Assembly: GCF_000153105.1 (NCBI RefSeq)
Contig: NZ_CH672376.1
Span: forward strand, 293,718-330,393
Direction: 5' to 3'
Length of the DNA stretch: 36,676 nucleotides
Origin: Blastopirellula marina DSM 3645
Lineage (GTDB): Bacteria; Planctomycetota; Planctomycetia; Pirellulales; Pirellulaceae
The notes below the pieces were generated by a model that was given only the letters and a program-made list of their open reading frames with translations, was not told the origin of the DNA and did not search any database. Below are positions 24,889 through 33,564 of this stretch, piece after piece (position 1 is the stretch's first letter; each line of letters starts with the position of its first letter). Both the position numbers and the translations under genes were made by a program.

Positions 24889-25596
24889 CTATTTCGAAAG
24901 ATTCACTTCCAAAATCTGGAATTTCAGCCCCGGCATCGCAGCGCCCCCATTGTGAAAGAGAACCCCTTGATAGCAGTATTGCCGCATCGGCACATGGGTG
25001 TGGCCAAAATAGACGTCCGTAATTCCGCTTTCGACGCCGTGACCGACCGATTCAAGATAAGACAAAATACGCCGCGCCACGAGACGCTTAGGATTGATCG
25101 CAACGCTAATCGCTTTGTGCAGGCGTGCTTTGACGGCCAGACTATAAAGCTGATGGTGATAGGCGGGGCGGCAGCGGGGTTCGTTTTTCGTCGCTCGAGC
25201 GGCGATCAGTCCGGCGGCGTCCATGTGACGATTAGCGACGTCGCCATGCAGCATCAAGACGTCGCCGATGCGCAAATAAAAGGGTTCCCATGCTAGATTG
25301 GAGAGGGAAGCCGAGAGTTCGTCGAGTCGATTGACGAACGCCGGCAGGCAATCGTGATTTCCGAGCAGATAGTGAAACTGGCAATCAGGATGAGCCGTGA
25401 CAAAGCGGTGCAGCCAGTCGATCGCCGCGTTGGTCGTCGCTTCTGGCGAAGGAAAGGTCGACCAATCGAAGTCAAAGATGTCGCCGCCGAGGACAAACGT
25501 CGACCCTGTTGCGGCCCGCTCGTTGAACGCATCCTCGTATTGCGCCGCATTCGAGCGGGCTGAAAAGAGATGCAGGTCAGAAACGAAATAATGCAC
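24889..25596 (-). CDS. Calcineurin-type metallophosphoesterase (LpxH-like)
   Basis: 235 residues from GTG 25596, which puts the first motif at the N-terminus (VHYFVSDLHLF) as in the family; an in-frame TTG 23 codons upstream is less likely. The dimetal-site motifs are all present: D7-x-H9, GGDIFDF (Asp39, Asp42), LLGNHD, LMLHGD and YFGHTHVP. The spacing and the Arg/His-rich insert before GHTH resemble UDP-2,3-diacylglucosamine hydrolase-like enzymes of lipid A synthesis, but a generic phosphodiesterase cannot be excluded. Cytoplasmic or membrane-associated. It sits between the zinc-ribbon genes and the NfeD/FloA cluster without tight coupling. Confidence 0.88.
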   Translation of the reverse strand: MHYFVSDLHLFSARSNAAQYEDAFNERAATGSTFVLGGDIFDFDWSTFPSPEATTNAAIDWLHRFVTAHPDCQFHYLLGNHDCLPAFVNRLDELSASLSNLAWEPFYLRIGDVLMLHGDVANRHMDAAGLIAARATKNEPRCRPAYHHQLYSLAVKARLHKAISVAINPKRLVARRILSYLESVGHGVESGITDVYFGHTHVPMRQYCYQGVLFHNGGAAMPGLKFQILEVNLSK

Positions 25597-25737
25597 GGCT
25601 GCGTAGATCCTGGCGAAGCACGACTGAAGTTGGCCGAAGTAAAACCGCTTGTTGATTGGGAACAAGCGGAAATTCCCATCCTCTTTTATACGCCGCTAGC
25701 GAGCGAAAGTGCAAAAAATATCAAAGCGCCAGCGGTG

Positions 25738-26601
25738 CTAACCAGAAAGAGGCGCCGCCCCTTTTCGCTGGAAGGAAACGAAGAAATGACGCACGACTTG
25801 GGAATCGGCGTCGCTAGTTTTTCCTTGCCAGAGGATCGTATATGTCGCGCCGTCGACCGAAAATTTGTAGGTGATCGCCGATTGAGCGCCTTGCATGGGG
25901 AGGTCTCCTGCTAGGCGAATGCGATGAACCTGATAGCCGGTCGCGAATAAAGAGCGTCGATCCGCGATGCTCAAGAGATTCGCCGATTGGACGTTTCGCT
26001 TGGCTTCGTCGACGCTGATCTGACCGGTCAGATTGTTCCAATCGTTGTTAGATTCCTGGCGGACCTCCACCAAAAAGCGTCCCCAATCGGGGCCCGCGTC
26101 GAGCCAGACCGTAGTTGTTCCATCCGCCGTCGTCTCTTGGGGAACGTCCGGAAATTGAATGGACCAATCGTCCCGCCCCTCGAACGTCTCCCAGTTCAAT
26201 TGATCGGCGAGCGGAGGCGGGGGAAGATGGATTCCGCTGGTCGTCGCGACCGGCAGTTTCATCGTCTGGACTTTTTCGTAGGCGATAAAGATGCCAACGC
26301 CGATGATCACGACGAAGGTTAGCAGGACCGACCAGAGCATCAGCTGCCGCCGAAACTTCTTGCGCGCCAGCGAATGGGCCGCGCGGTCGGCCAGCGGATC
26401 TTTGATCGGGATCTCGGCGTCGTCCATCAGGTTGCGCGACATCGCCGGCGCGCCGCGGAACGTCGTGGCGCCAGGCGTCGCTGCGCCGGACGAAATGCGA
26501 ATCACTTCGCCGCATTTCGGACAGCGGATATTTTTATCCGCCAAGCGATCGTTGGCTTCAAAGGTCGCGTGACAGTGCGAACAGGTCGCAACGATAGGCA
26601 T
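25738..26601 (-). CDS. MJ0042-type zinc-ribbon membrane protein (paralogue A)
   Basis: 287 residues from ATG 26601. An N-terminal zinc ribbon has Cys7-x2-Cys10 and Cys27-x2-Cys30 (ATCSHCHATF, IRCPKCGEVIRI), followed by a short linker and one membrane helix at about 87-107 (LMLWSVLLTFVVIIGVGIFI). The C-terminal domain (WSIQFPDVPQET, YQVHRIRLAGD, ATYTILWQGKT, VVRHFFVSFQR) is predicted to lie on the other side of the membrane. The ribbon has the same residue spacing as the protein encoded at 26738, and the C-terminal domains also look alike, so they are tandem paralogues. Function unknown; a membrane sensor or docking protein is possible (inference). Confidence 0.82.
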   Translation of the reverse strand: MPIVATCSHCHATFEANDRLADKNIRCPKCGEVIRISSGAATPGATTFRGAPAMSRNLMDDAEIPIKDPLADRAAHSLARKKFRRQLMLWSVLLTFVVIIGVGIFIAYEKVQTMKLPVATTSGIHLPPPPLADQLNWETFEGRDDWSIQFPDVPQETTADGTTTVWLDAGPDWGRFLVEVRQESNNDWNNLTGQISVDEAKRNVQSANLLSIADRRSLFATGYQVHRIRLAGDLPMQGAQSAITYKFSVDGATYTILWQGKTSDADSQVVRHFFVSFQRKGAAPLSG

Positions 26602-26737
26602 CGTAGCGATCCTTTCGAGGAAGTAAGGAGACGAAGTAAACGATCCGCTGGGCCTCAAGCACCCGAAGGAGAGATCTCACTTATTCTTTCGCCCAGCCGG
26701 TCCGACCGCAATCACGGATCTGAGCTGGCGATCCGCT

Positions 26738-28330
26738 TCATTGTTCTTCACGTGTCCCAAATTTTTCATCGCCGATCGAAAACGACGCAAAAAAGTCGTC
26801 GACGTCGTCGCGATATTCCTCGCCCGACCAGAGCAGGAGAAACATTCGCTGCTGGATGAAGATTAAAAGAACTCGTGATTCGCCGGGTTGATCTCGCTGG
26901 ATATCGGTCGCCAGGCGATATTCAACGGCGTAATCCTGCCCAATCATGTGTCGGCGAATCGACGTGATCGCGGGGCTCGCATCGGCCAGTTCCGGCAGAT
27001 CAAAAGCGAGCCAATGTTCGCGCAGCGGCTTGGCGCCGGACGGCGGCGTGACCCCCGGCGTCGTATCGCTGTAGTAAGCGCTAAAGGTCTCAGACTTGCC
27101 GACCAACTGCGCGCCGCGCACGCGGACATGCCCCCGGGAGACCGGCGGCGTGACTCGAAATGGCTGTGGGAAACGGACGCTGATCCTGCCGCTGGGATCG
27201 ACAAACTGGCCAATACTGGAAGTCGGCGTAAAAGTCTCACTCGGCTGGAAGTCGCGGGGAGAACCGCCGCTCAGCGCGATCACGACGGCGATGAGGGTCA
27301 AGATCGCCGCCAGGCCGCCGGCGCCGCCGAGTAGCAACATCGTGAATTGCCGGTTCGAGCGGGGAGCGGGGAGAGTCTCGATCGCTGCGGCCGGTTGGCC
27401 CGTGACAGCGGGGCCTGGAGTTGCGGAAAAAGGGGCGGACGAGCGACGCGGCGGAGCCTCTTCGACGATCTCCACTTCGGTAATGATCTCGTCCGAAGGA
27501 TCAAATTCAATCGCCGGCGACGAGGATTCGTCGACAAAATCGTCCTCCGAGAGTTCGACGATTTCTTCTTCCAGTTCCTCGACTACCAGATCTTCAAATC
27601 CAAGTTCGATTACTTCTTCGGCCGGCTCGGCCGATCGTTGCTTTGGCGGCGACATCGCACCAGGTCGGCCAACCGTAGCAGTCGCACGCGGTTGATCCAG
27701 GAGCGAATCATCCAGGTCGTCGTCGCCGGCCGGCATTTTGACCGCCGTCAACGCTTCGATCTCGCGATCGATATCCGATGGTGACTGGAAAGCGGGCGCT
27801 GAGGGGAGCGCCGCGGCTTTATGTCGCGCCGTGGCCAAGATGATCGGCGGCAACGATTCCCACGCGGCCGTGAGCGTCGGACTCAACACGATCGGCTGTT
27901 CCGGCGGAGGAGTCACGTGCGGCGGCGCAGCAGCTGGAATCGGCGCTGCGACTGGAACCGGCGGCGGCTCTGGCTGATTTTCTTGGGCGATCTCTTTCCA
28001 ATAGCGCGTCGGCGTCGTGGACGGAGAAGGGGGCGCCGGACGCGTCGATCCCGATGTGCCGGATCCAGCTTGGGCGGAACTCGATTTCGCGGCGCGAGGC
28101 TTGTTCGGAGCGGGCTTGGCTGGACGCGCGACCGGCAAATCCTCGTCAAAGGCGCTCTTGCTTTTCCGGCTCTGCTCTCGTTCGGCCGCCGTTTTTTTCT
28201 GCGCTTTGCCGATCACGTCGCCGATGCGAAAGGGAACTTTGCATTTCGGACAGCGCACATTTTTACCGGCAAGATGATCTTGCGCGGCGAACTTCGCCTG
28301 GCAGTGCGGACAAGAAGCGATAAAACTCAC
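26738..28330 (-). CDS. MJ0042-type zinc-ribbon membrane protein (paralogue B, long linker)
   Basis: 530 residues from GTG 28330, chosen because it aligns base for base with the start of paralogue A: Cys7, Cys10, Cys27 and Cys30 fall at identical positions (ASCPHCQAKF, VRCPKCKVPFRI). About 300 residues of low-complexity linker follow: a Lys/Ala/Pro-rich part, then a strikingly acidic stretch (EELEEEIVELSEDDF). One membrane helix lies at about 329-355 (MLLLGGAGGLAAILTLIAVV). The C-terminal domain (ISVRFPQPFRV, YAVEYRLATD, LLIFIQQRMFLLLWSGEE, DDFFASFSI) parallels that of paralogue A. Function unknown. Likely in one transcription unit with 28438 and 25738. Confidence 0.82.
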   Translation of the reverse strand: MSFIASCPHCQAKFAAQDHLAGKNVRCPKCKVPFRIGDVIGKAQKKTAAEREQSRKSKSAFDEDLPVARPAKPAPNKPRAAKSSSAQAGSGTSGSTRPAPPSPSTTPTRYWKEIAQENQPEPPPVPVAAPIPAAAPPHVTPPPEQPIVLSPTLTAAWESLPPIILATARHKAAALPSAPAFQSPSDIDREIEALTAVKMPAGDDDLDDSLLDQPRATATVGRPGAMSPPKQRSAEPAEEVIELGFEDLVVEELEEEIVELSEDDFVDESSSPAIEFDPSDEIITEVEIVEEAPPRRSSAPFSATPGPAVTGQPAAAIETLPAPRSNRQFTMLLLGGAGGLAAILTLIAVVIALSGGSPRDFQPSETFTPTSSIGQFVDPSGRISVRFPQPFRVTPPVSRGHVRVRGAQLVGKSETFSAYYSDTTPGVTPPSGAKPLREHWLAFDLPELADASPAITSIRRHMIGQDYAVEYRLATDIQRDQPGESRVLLIFIQQRMFLLLWSGEEYRDDVDDFFASFSIGDEKFGTREEQ

Positions 28331-28437
28331 AGACGGCTCATGCTGGCAGGGAGTCGGATGTGACGAGGAATCATCGACAACGATGGATATGTCGATTTTC
28401 GTCCGACAGGTCCTCCCCTGCAAGCACTAAAACGCGG

Positions 28438-29151
28438 CTACCGGGGAAGTCGAACGCGGGCAATTCGTTCGCGCTCCTTTTCGTCGAGCGAAAAGGGAGT
28501 CGTCAGAATGGGGTGATTCTGGTCTGCGCGAATTTGCAGCGCATAACCGTCCCCTTCGGGCGCATTGACAGGCATCGAAAAGCTGCCGTCGGCTCGGGTG
28601 CGGAAGAAATTCTCTAGCGACCAGGGGCCGATCAAGTCGATCGCGGCGCCGGAAATCGGCAATCCGTCTCGATCGACGACGATTCCCCGAATCACAAATT
28701 GATCAGGGCGACGGCGATCGGCCTGTTTCATTTGGGCGACCAGCGCCTGCAATTCCAACCGATTTTCGCACTGAATGACGACGCGGTCGTTGTCAAAATC
28801 GACTTGCAGCGCGCCGCCGGGCCGAACGGTCGATTCGGCTTGTTGATAGAGAAGTCGCACGTCGACATAGTTCGCGGTATAGGCGGCGGTGGGCGTATCG
28901 GCGTCGGCGGCGATTTCAACTTCGCCCAACAATCGCTGCGCTTGCGGCGAATCGATCTGCAGCCAACCGACCTGGGCTCGGTCGTAATAACGCCAATGGG
29001 TCAGATAGGCGAGCGGCAGACTAAGGATTGCAATCACCGCCAGCAATGCGCGCAGCGAGATCCGCGGGCTGAGCCGCAGTCGCGGAAGGTAGAGCGTCGC
29101 GGCGCCGGCCGCTGCTCCCAGCAGCAAAATCAGGAAGACTTGGTAGGCCAT
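28438..29151 (-). CDS. Membrane protein with carboxypeptidase-regulatory-like domain
   Basis: 237 residues. Two N-terminal hydrophobic segments (FLILLLGAAAGAATLYL and LRALLAVIAILSLPLAYLTH) precede a soluble region. Residues about 60-140 are mixed alpha/beta without a recognised family. Residues about 150-235 look like a carboxypeptidase-regulatory/transthyretin-like beta-sandwich (FVIRGIVVDRDGLPISGAAI, FFRTRADGSFSMPVNAPEGD). It begins the minus-strand run that continues through the zinc-ribbon proteins. The short RISLRALLAVIAILSLPLAY sequence resembles membrane segments common in planctomycete envelope proteins. Function unknown. Confidence 0.75.
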   Translation of the reverse strand: MAYQVFLILLLGAAAGAATLYLPRLRLSPRISLRALLAVIAILSLPLAYLTHWRYYDRAQVGWLQIDSPQAQRLLGEVEIAADADTPTAAYTANYVDVRLLYQQAESTVRPGGALQVDFDNDRVVIQCENRLELQALVAQMKQADRRRPDQFVIRGIVVDRDGLPISGAAIDLIGPWSLENFFRTRADGSFSMPVNAPEGDGYALQIRADQNHPILTTPFSLDEKERERIARVRLPR

Positions 29152-29627
29152 ACTTGCGGTTGGAGTAGGTCCGAGGGGGGAATCAGCGTTGCTTGCTCCT
29201 TATTAACAGTAGCGCATCGGCAGGCCGAGGGCAAACTGCCGCTAGCGCCGCTATCCTCCCTTTTTTCGTCAAGATCTGAACGATTTCCTCATGTTTCGCG
29301 TATGATGAGGAAGCTGGGAGCAAGCCCTTTCTAGGATCGGTTCAAGACGTACCGCTGCGCCAGGATGCGCAACCGACCATTCGTGACTAACGCCGAGAAC
29401 GGCGGCAGGCGTCACCACCCGAGCATCAAGTTCGGCTGGCGCTGATTATGCCGAATAAACTCTCTCGGTTTCTTGTCGGTTTTTTTGACCAGGGCGAAAT
29501 CGTGACCTAAGCTTTCGCGGGTCGAGACTCAGGGCCCAAATTCTTAGGTCGGTTAACGTCGCGCAAGCGGCGGTTTCCCCAGATCGCCTCGCCGGGCGAT
29601 TGGCCCCAAAACACGACGGATTCTCGA
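29152..29627. other. Gene-free 476-base region with dyads, upstream of the S41 protease
   Basis: Divergent spacer between the gene at 29151 (minus) and the S41 protease (plus). It contains a hairpin CCTCAT...ATGAGG at about 29286-29311, the candidate structured RNA at 29337-29442, a seven-T run at 29480-29486, and a small dyad ATCGC...GCGAT near 29583-29600. No reading frame here resembles a protein. Confidence 0.5.
29337..29442 (+). ncRNA. Candidate structured RNA or folded leader
   Basis: Several nested stems can be drawn. The outer stem is GCGCCAG (29357-29363) with CTGGCGC (29436-29442). Inside are GTGAC (29383-29387) with GTCAC (29411-29415), enclosing CGCCG-AGAA-CGGCG (29391-29404), and CCGA (29419-29422) with TCGG (29432-29435). 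A competing pairing TCGGTT (29337-29342) with AACCGA (29371-29376) would enclose GCGC/GCGC and exclude the outer stem, a switch-like choice. A T7 run lies about 38 bases downstream. It does not match 5S rRNA, SRP RNA, RNase P, tmRNA or a riboswitch that I know. Confidence 0.3.
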
Positions 29628-31313
29628 ATGTTGCGATGGACTACGCCAAGATCGGCCTCCCGCTTTGTCGGCGCCTTCTTGTTAACGCTAATACTACTTT
29701 CGCTCGTCGCTGCTCCAGCGGCGCTGGCCCAAGTCAAAATTCCGGACGAAGCCGTTCTGGATCAGCGCGAAATCACGCAGCTGATCGCCGATGGCGAACT
29801 GCTGGAAAAAGAGGGACGCTGGGCCGAGGCTCTGACGCATTTTGAAGATGCGGCGCGAGCCTTTCCGGAAGTCGCTCAGCTGAAAGAGAAGGTCGACACG
29901 GTTCGTCGTCGTTATGACGTCTCGCGTCGTTACGCCGATCGCAGCTTTGTCGGCGGCATGCGCAATCTGCCGGCCGATCAGGCGTTGTCGTTGTACGATG
30001 ACCTGCTCGCCAAGATTCAAACCAACTATGTCGATTCGCCCCGTTGGTCCGATTTGGCCTATCGCGGCATGTTGCAGTTGGACGCCGCGCTGTTTGATCG
30101 CACCTTCCGTCAGGTCAATCTGAAGGGGATGAGCGAAGAGCAGATCGCCGATCTCCGCCGCCAACTGTGGCAGTCGGCGCAAATCGACCGCGTGCAAAAT
30201 CGCTTTGACGTCCGGGCCATCGCATTGCAGGCGGGACAGATCTCGCAACGCATCTCAGGCATGCCGGCGACCGCGGCCGTGTTGGAATTCATCAGCGGCG
30301 CCGCTGGGTCGCTGGACCATTACTCTTGCTTTTTGACGCCGGACCAGCTGAACGAAGTCTATTCGCAGATCGAAGGCAACTTTGTCGGCGTCGGCATTGA
30401 GCTGAAGACGCAGGATGACGCGTTGTTGATCGTGCGTTCGATTCCCGGCAGCCCGGCTGACAAGGCCGGCATTTTGGATGGCGAACGGATCGTCGCGGTC
30501 GAAGGACGCACGATCAACCAGTTGGGAAGCGAAAAAGCGGCCGACATGCTGAAAGGCGTCATCGGCAGTTCGATCACCATGACGATCGCCGACGCGAATG
30601 ACGCAAAGCGGGACGTTTCGGTGACGCGTGATCGGATTGAAGTGCCGAGCGTTGACGTGATCAAAATGATCGATCCGGCCGCCGGCGTCGCCTATCTGCG
30701 AATCGCCAGTTTCCAGAAGACGACCACGCGGGATTTGACCGCCGCGTTGTGGAGCATGCATCGTCAAGGGATGCAGGCCTTGGTGATTGACCTGCGAGGA
30801 AATCCCGGCGGTCTGCTCACTTCGTCGGTTGAAATCGCCGACTTGTTCCTCGATCAAGGAACGATCGTCTCGACGCGCGGCCGCAGCGCCGGCGAAGACT
30901 TTGACTATACCGCTCATCAGGCCGGCACTTGGCGAATGCCGCTGGTCGTGCTGATCGACGCCAACTCGGCCAGCGCCAGCGAGATCTTCGCGGGAGCGAT
31001 TCACGACAATCATCGCGGCACCGTCGTCGGCGAACGGAGCTACGGCAAAGGTTCAGTCCAGGGGATCTTTCCGCTGGGTGTCGCCAACGCCGGACTTCGT
31101 CTGACCACCGCCAAGTTCTATTCCCCCAGCGGCCAGGCGATCAGCAATCGCGGCGTCACGCCGGATGTGATTGTTCGCCGGGTCGCCAAGCCGATCGGCG
31201 GCACGACCATCCTCGAATCGAAGTCCGATGCGGCCCTCGACGCCGGACTAGAAGCGGCCCTGGTGCAGTTGCAACCGGCTCAGATCTCGAATCGAGCGAT
31301 CGGCCAACGGTAG
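29628..31313 (+). CDS. S41-family C-terminal processing peptidase with PDZ domain
   Basis: 561 residues, signal or anchor helix at about 12-35 (RFVGAFLLTLILLSLVAAPAALA). A helical N-terminal region of about 200 residues with one TPR-like unit (LLEKEGRWAEALTHFEDAAR) precedes a PDZ domain at about 240-330 (GVGIELKTQDDALLIVRSIP, GSPADKAGILDGERIVAVEG) and the S41 core. The predicted Ser/Lys dyad is Ser449 (NSASASEIFAG) and Lys474 (RSYGKGSVQ), 25 apart as in E. coli Prc. It would process or degrade periplasmic proteins from their C-termini. Preceded by a long, possibly structured leader and followed by a strong terminator, so monocistronic. Confidence 0.94.
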   Translation: MLRWTTPRSASRFVGAFLLTLILLSLVAAPAALAQVKIPDEAVLDQREITQLIADGELLEKEGRWAEALTHFEDAARAFPEVAQLKEKVDTVRRRYDVSRRYADRSFVGGMRNLPADQALSLYDDLLAKIQTNYVDSPRWSDLAYRGMLQLDAALFDRTFRQVNLKGMSEEQIADLRRQLWQSAQIDRVQNRFDVRAIALQAGQISQRISGMPATAAVLEFISGAAGSLDHYSCFLTPDQLNEVYSQIEGNFVGVGIELKTQDDALLIVRSIPGSPADKAGILDGERIVAVEGRTINQLGSEKAADMLKGVIGSSITMTIADANDAKRDVSVTRDRIEVPSVDVIKMIDPAAGVAYLRIASFQKTTTRDLTAALWSMHRQGMQALVIDLRGNPGGLLTSSVEIADLFLDQGTIVSTRGRSAGEDFDYTAHQAGTWRMPLVVLIDANSASASEIFAGAIHDNHRGTVVGERSYGKGSVQGIFPLGVANAGLRLTTAKFYSPSGQAISNRGVTPDVIVRRVAKPIGGTTILESKSDAALDAGLEAALVQLQPAQISNRAIGQR

Positions 31314-31350
31314 TCTCCGCCACCGTTTGCAACCACGACTACCAACATGT

Positions 31351-31386
31351 AACGCCAGGATAGTGAAGACTATCCTGGCGTTTTTT
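31351..31386 (+). terminator. Intrinsic terminator after the S41 protease
   Basis: AACGCCAGGATAG (31351-31363), loop TGAAGA, CTATCCTGGCGTT (31370-31382), with Ts continuing to 31386. Thirteen perfect base pairs. Confidence 0.93.
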
Positions 31387-31443
31387 ATAGAATCGCTGCG
31401 AGGAATGGCGCCGATTCAGGATTTGATTTTGGTGATCGCGAAT

Positions 31444-31908
31444 CTAGCCCTCCAGATTCAGAACGAGCGGTTCCGGTTCCGAATCGGTAATCTCTACTTG
31501 GAATGGCGACGTATTTGGGCTGGCGTACTTTTTGGGAAGTAGGTTCTTCTGTGGACCCATTTTGGCGAATGCGTCTTGCGCATCCTGGGCCGAAAGTCCT
31601 TCCGGAAGTTGATGGACCAGCAGCTTGCTCACGGTCACGGAATAGGCTCCAGGCAACGCCCCCGCAGGCTGTTGACTGGCAGTCAGATAGGTCACGACTG
31701 AAAACTTCCCGTCTGCGTCGGTGATCCCGCTGGCGGAGCGACCGTTCGGTTCGCTGGGAACTAGCGTAACCGTCGCTCCATCGACTGGGCGCCCTTGATG
31801 CTCGACTATTCCGGTGACGTCAAATGTCAGAGGCAAGTTATCTTTTGCGCAACCGGCGATTGCCCCGAAAAGGATCGCCGCGACGGCGAAAAGTCGTATT
31901 TGAGGCAT
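31444..31908 (-). CDS. Small lipoprotein, carboxypeptidase-regulatory-like fold, partner of DUF1559 copy 3
   Basis: 154 residues with a signal peptide ending in a lipobox (FGAIAGC), so probably lipid-anchored. The mature part repeats the pattern of the other two: VTGIVEHQGRPVDGATVTLV, GITDADGKFSVVTY and GALPGAYSVTVSKL. It has an extra segment (LPEGLSAQDAQDAFAKMG) and ends SPFQVEITDSEPEPLVLNLE. It follows DUF1559 copy 3 by 76 bases rather than overlapping it. Function unknown; a partner in a DUF1559 envelope structure is inferred from the repeated gene order. Confidence 0.85.
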   Translation of the reverse strand: MPQIRLFAVAAILFGAIAGCAKDNLPLTFDVTGIVEHQGRPVDGATVTLVPSEPNGRSASGITDADGKFSVVTYLTASQQPAGALPGAYSVTVSKLLVHQLPEGLSAQDAQDAFAKMGPQKNLLPKKYASPNTSPFQVEITDSEPEPLVLNLEG

Positions 31909-31984
31909 GTGCCTATCTCTCCTAAGGGAGGAAGAAAGCTTTCAAAGACCGCAACATTAGCAGACAAATTATAGATGCACCGGC

Positions 31985-32998
31985 CTAGAGGGACTCAATG
32001 ACTCCGCCGTCTGATTTGTCTCCCAGCCGGGCATAAGTCAAACGCTCGAGTGATTCCGTGAGAAACTGAACCGAGCCATCCCCCATCACGAACTGGCAAC
32101 CGCCGGGGTGTAGTGATTTAAAACCGAAGACCGCGTTGTAATTGTTCGTGGAGTTCGAGAAACACGCGTTGGTTCCATATCGAGGATGGCCCGGACAAGT
32201 CGGGAAATTGATCGGCGCCGTCGTTGCATACCAGAGCGATTCGGGCCAAGCCCAGCCATAGGGACTGTACGTGTTACAAGCTTGACGAATCTCGCCCATG
32301 AGAATGGTGTTCGTAGTGCCATCGGTCAGATCTTTCAGGCTCGCGGAATAGGTGGAACGTCTGCCGCGGCCGAACGGACCAGAAATCGGTAGGTTGCCGT
32401 AGTCCGCTCGAACATTGCCGCGATTGAACGGGTCTTCGCCATCACTATCACTATCCAGCCCCAGTCCCGTTGGAAATGCTCCAGCCGTCGCGAACAAATT
32501 ACAACCAGTGGCGGATTGCAATTGCTGAGCGCCCATGCTGGAGGCATAGCTGGTGCGAGCATATCCGTAGGTCGGATCAGGAACGGCAGCTTCGCCATCA
32601 CTCGGACACTGGTAAGAAGTTATCTGGTATTTACCTAGTTCTTTGCCGTCAATCAGATAGGTTGTCAGATTTGTTGACTTTAGATCGAGCGCGTCATACA
32701 GGGCCGACTGTTCGACAAAGGGAAGCAAGCCAGTGAGAACGGTCATATTATTGCCGCCGTAGCGGTCAAATGCGTTGATCGGCAGACGCTTCAGCGTGTC
32801 GTGATAGTTATGCAGCGCGAGCCCCAACTGTTTCAAATTGTTTTGACAGGTCATGCGTCGCGCTGCTTCCCGCGCTTGCTGAACTGCCGGCAGCAGCAAT
32901 GCGATCAAGACGCCGATAATGGCGATCACGACCAAGAGTTCGACCAACGTAAAACCGCAGCGCTTTTGGCGCGAGCGTGCATTGCAAAAAGCGAGCAT
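31985..32998 (-). CDS. DUF1559 pseudopilin-like protein (copy 3)
   Basis: 337 residues. A basic leader ([15 protein letters not shown]) precedes the prepilin motif [19 protein letters not shown], with Gly at the cleavage site, then [20 protein letters not shown] and [20 protein letters not shown]. The C-terminal DUF1559 signature is present ([40 protein letters not shown]). Intact and of the same length as copy 1. The central regions of the three copies differ strongly, while both ends are conserved, as expected for a pilin-like stalk with a variable head. Confidence 0.93.
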   Translation of the reverse strand: MLAFCNARSRQKRCGFTLVELLVVIAIIGVLIALLLPAVQQAREAARRMTCQNNLKQLGLALHNYHDTLKRLPINAFDRYGGNNMTVLTGLLPFVEQSALYDALDLKSTNLTTYLIDGKELGKYQITSYQCPSDGEAAVPDPTYGYARTSYASSMGAQQLQSATGCNLFATAGAFPTGLGLDSDSDGEDPFNRGNVRADYGNLPISGPFGRGRRSTYSASLKDLTDGTTNTILMGEIRQACNTYSPYGWAWPESLWYATTAPINFPTCPGHPRYGTNACFSNSTNNYNAVFGFKSLHPGGCQFVMGDGSVQFLTESLERLTYARLGDKSDGGVIESL

Positions 32999-33564
32999 GG
33001 AAAGTCTCTTCGAGCAAAGTTAATCGGACCAAGGAAACGCCCTGGTTGTTCATTCAACACTGTTCTGCGAGTAGCGATTCACGACAACGGATGACGTTTT
33101 ACGTAAGAGTTGCTCTCTTTGATGAGAGGGGGATCGTCGCATCCCTCAGGGTATCTAATGTCGGTATATCGTGTACAAAATTGACTGTCAATGAAATCTG
33201 CCGTGCATTAAATAAGATTGGTGATTTCTTGACGCTTTCTTCATCAGCGACGTCACAAAGAGCAGCAAGCTCGGTGTTTTCTTCGAGTTTGAACGAATCC
33301 GAATTTCGCTCGATTCGATCCGTGACATCGCTTTTGCGAGAGTGAGCCGATCGAAGGGAAGCGATGCTTAGATTTGGTATTTCCCAGCAACAACCGAGCG
33401 GTATGGCGGAGAGCCGCTCCTAAGCGGAGCTTACGGGCGGCTTAGACTTGGACTGCTACTGCGTCAGCGGGGTATGGGTTGGCTTCTCTCAGCTGTTCGG
33501 GCTAAATTGCGCAGAAGTTAAAATCGCAATCTGCGCCGGCTATCCCTTTCTCCCCAGCTTTGCT
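32999..33564. other. Intergenic region with several dyads
   Basis: About 566 bases between divergent DUF1559 copy 3 and the MMPL gene. It contains the palindrome TTACGTAA (33099-33106), a hairpin CTCTC-TTTGAT-GAGAG (33113-33128), and a GC-rich compound dyad at 33412-33442 (AGCCGC with GCGGCT, enclosing CCGCT/AGCGG and GCTCC/GGAGC). The reading frame that crosses the middle looks random. No promoter is called. Confidence 0.4.

Noticed and set aside
29337-29442. 5S rRNA, tRNA or a known riboswitch as an explanation for the folded leader
   Set aside because: The conserved loops and helix lengths of 5S rRNA, the tRNA T-loop/CCA arrangement, and the SRP, RNase P and tmRNA signatures are all missing.
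32977-33345. 122-codon plus-strand frame upstream of the MMPL gene
   Set aside because: It begins inside the DUF1559 gene on the other strand, is Ser-rich and random-looking, and lacks a ribosome binding site.
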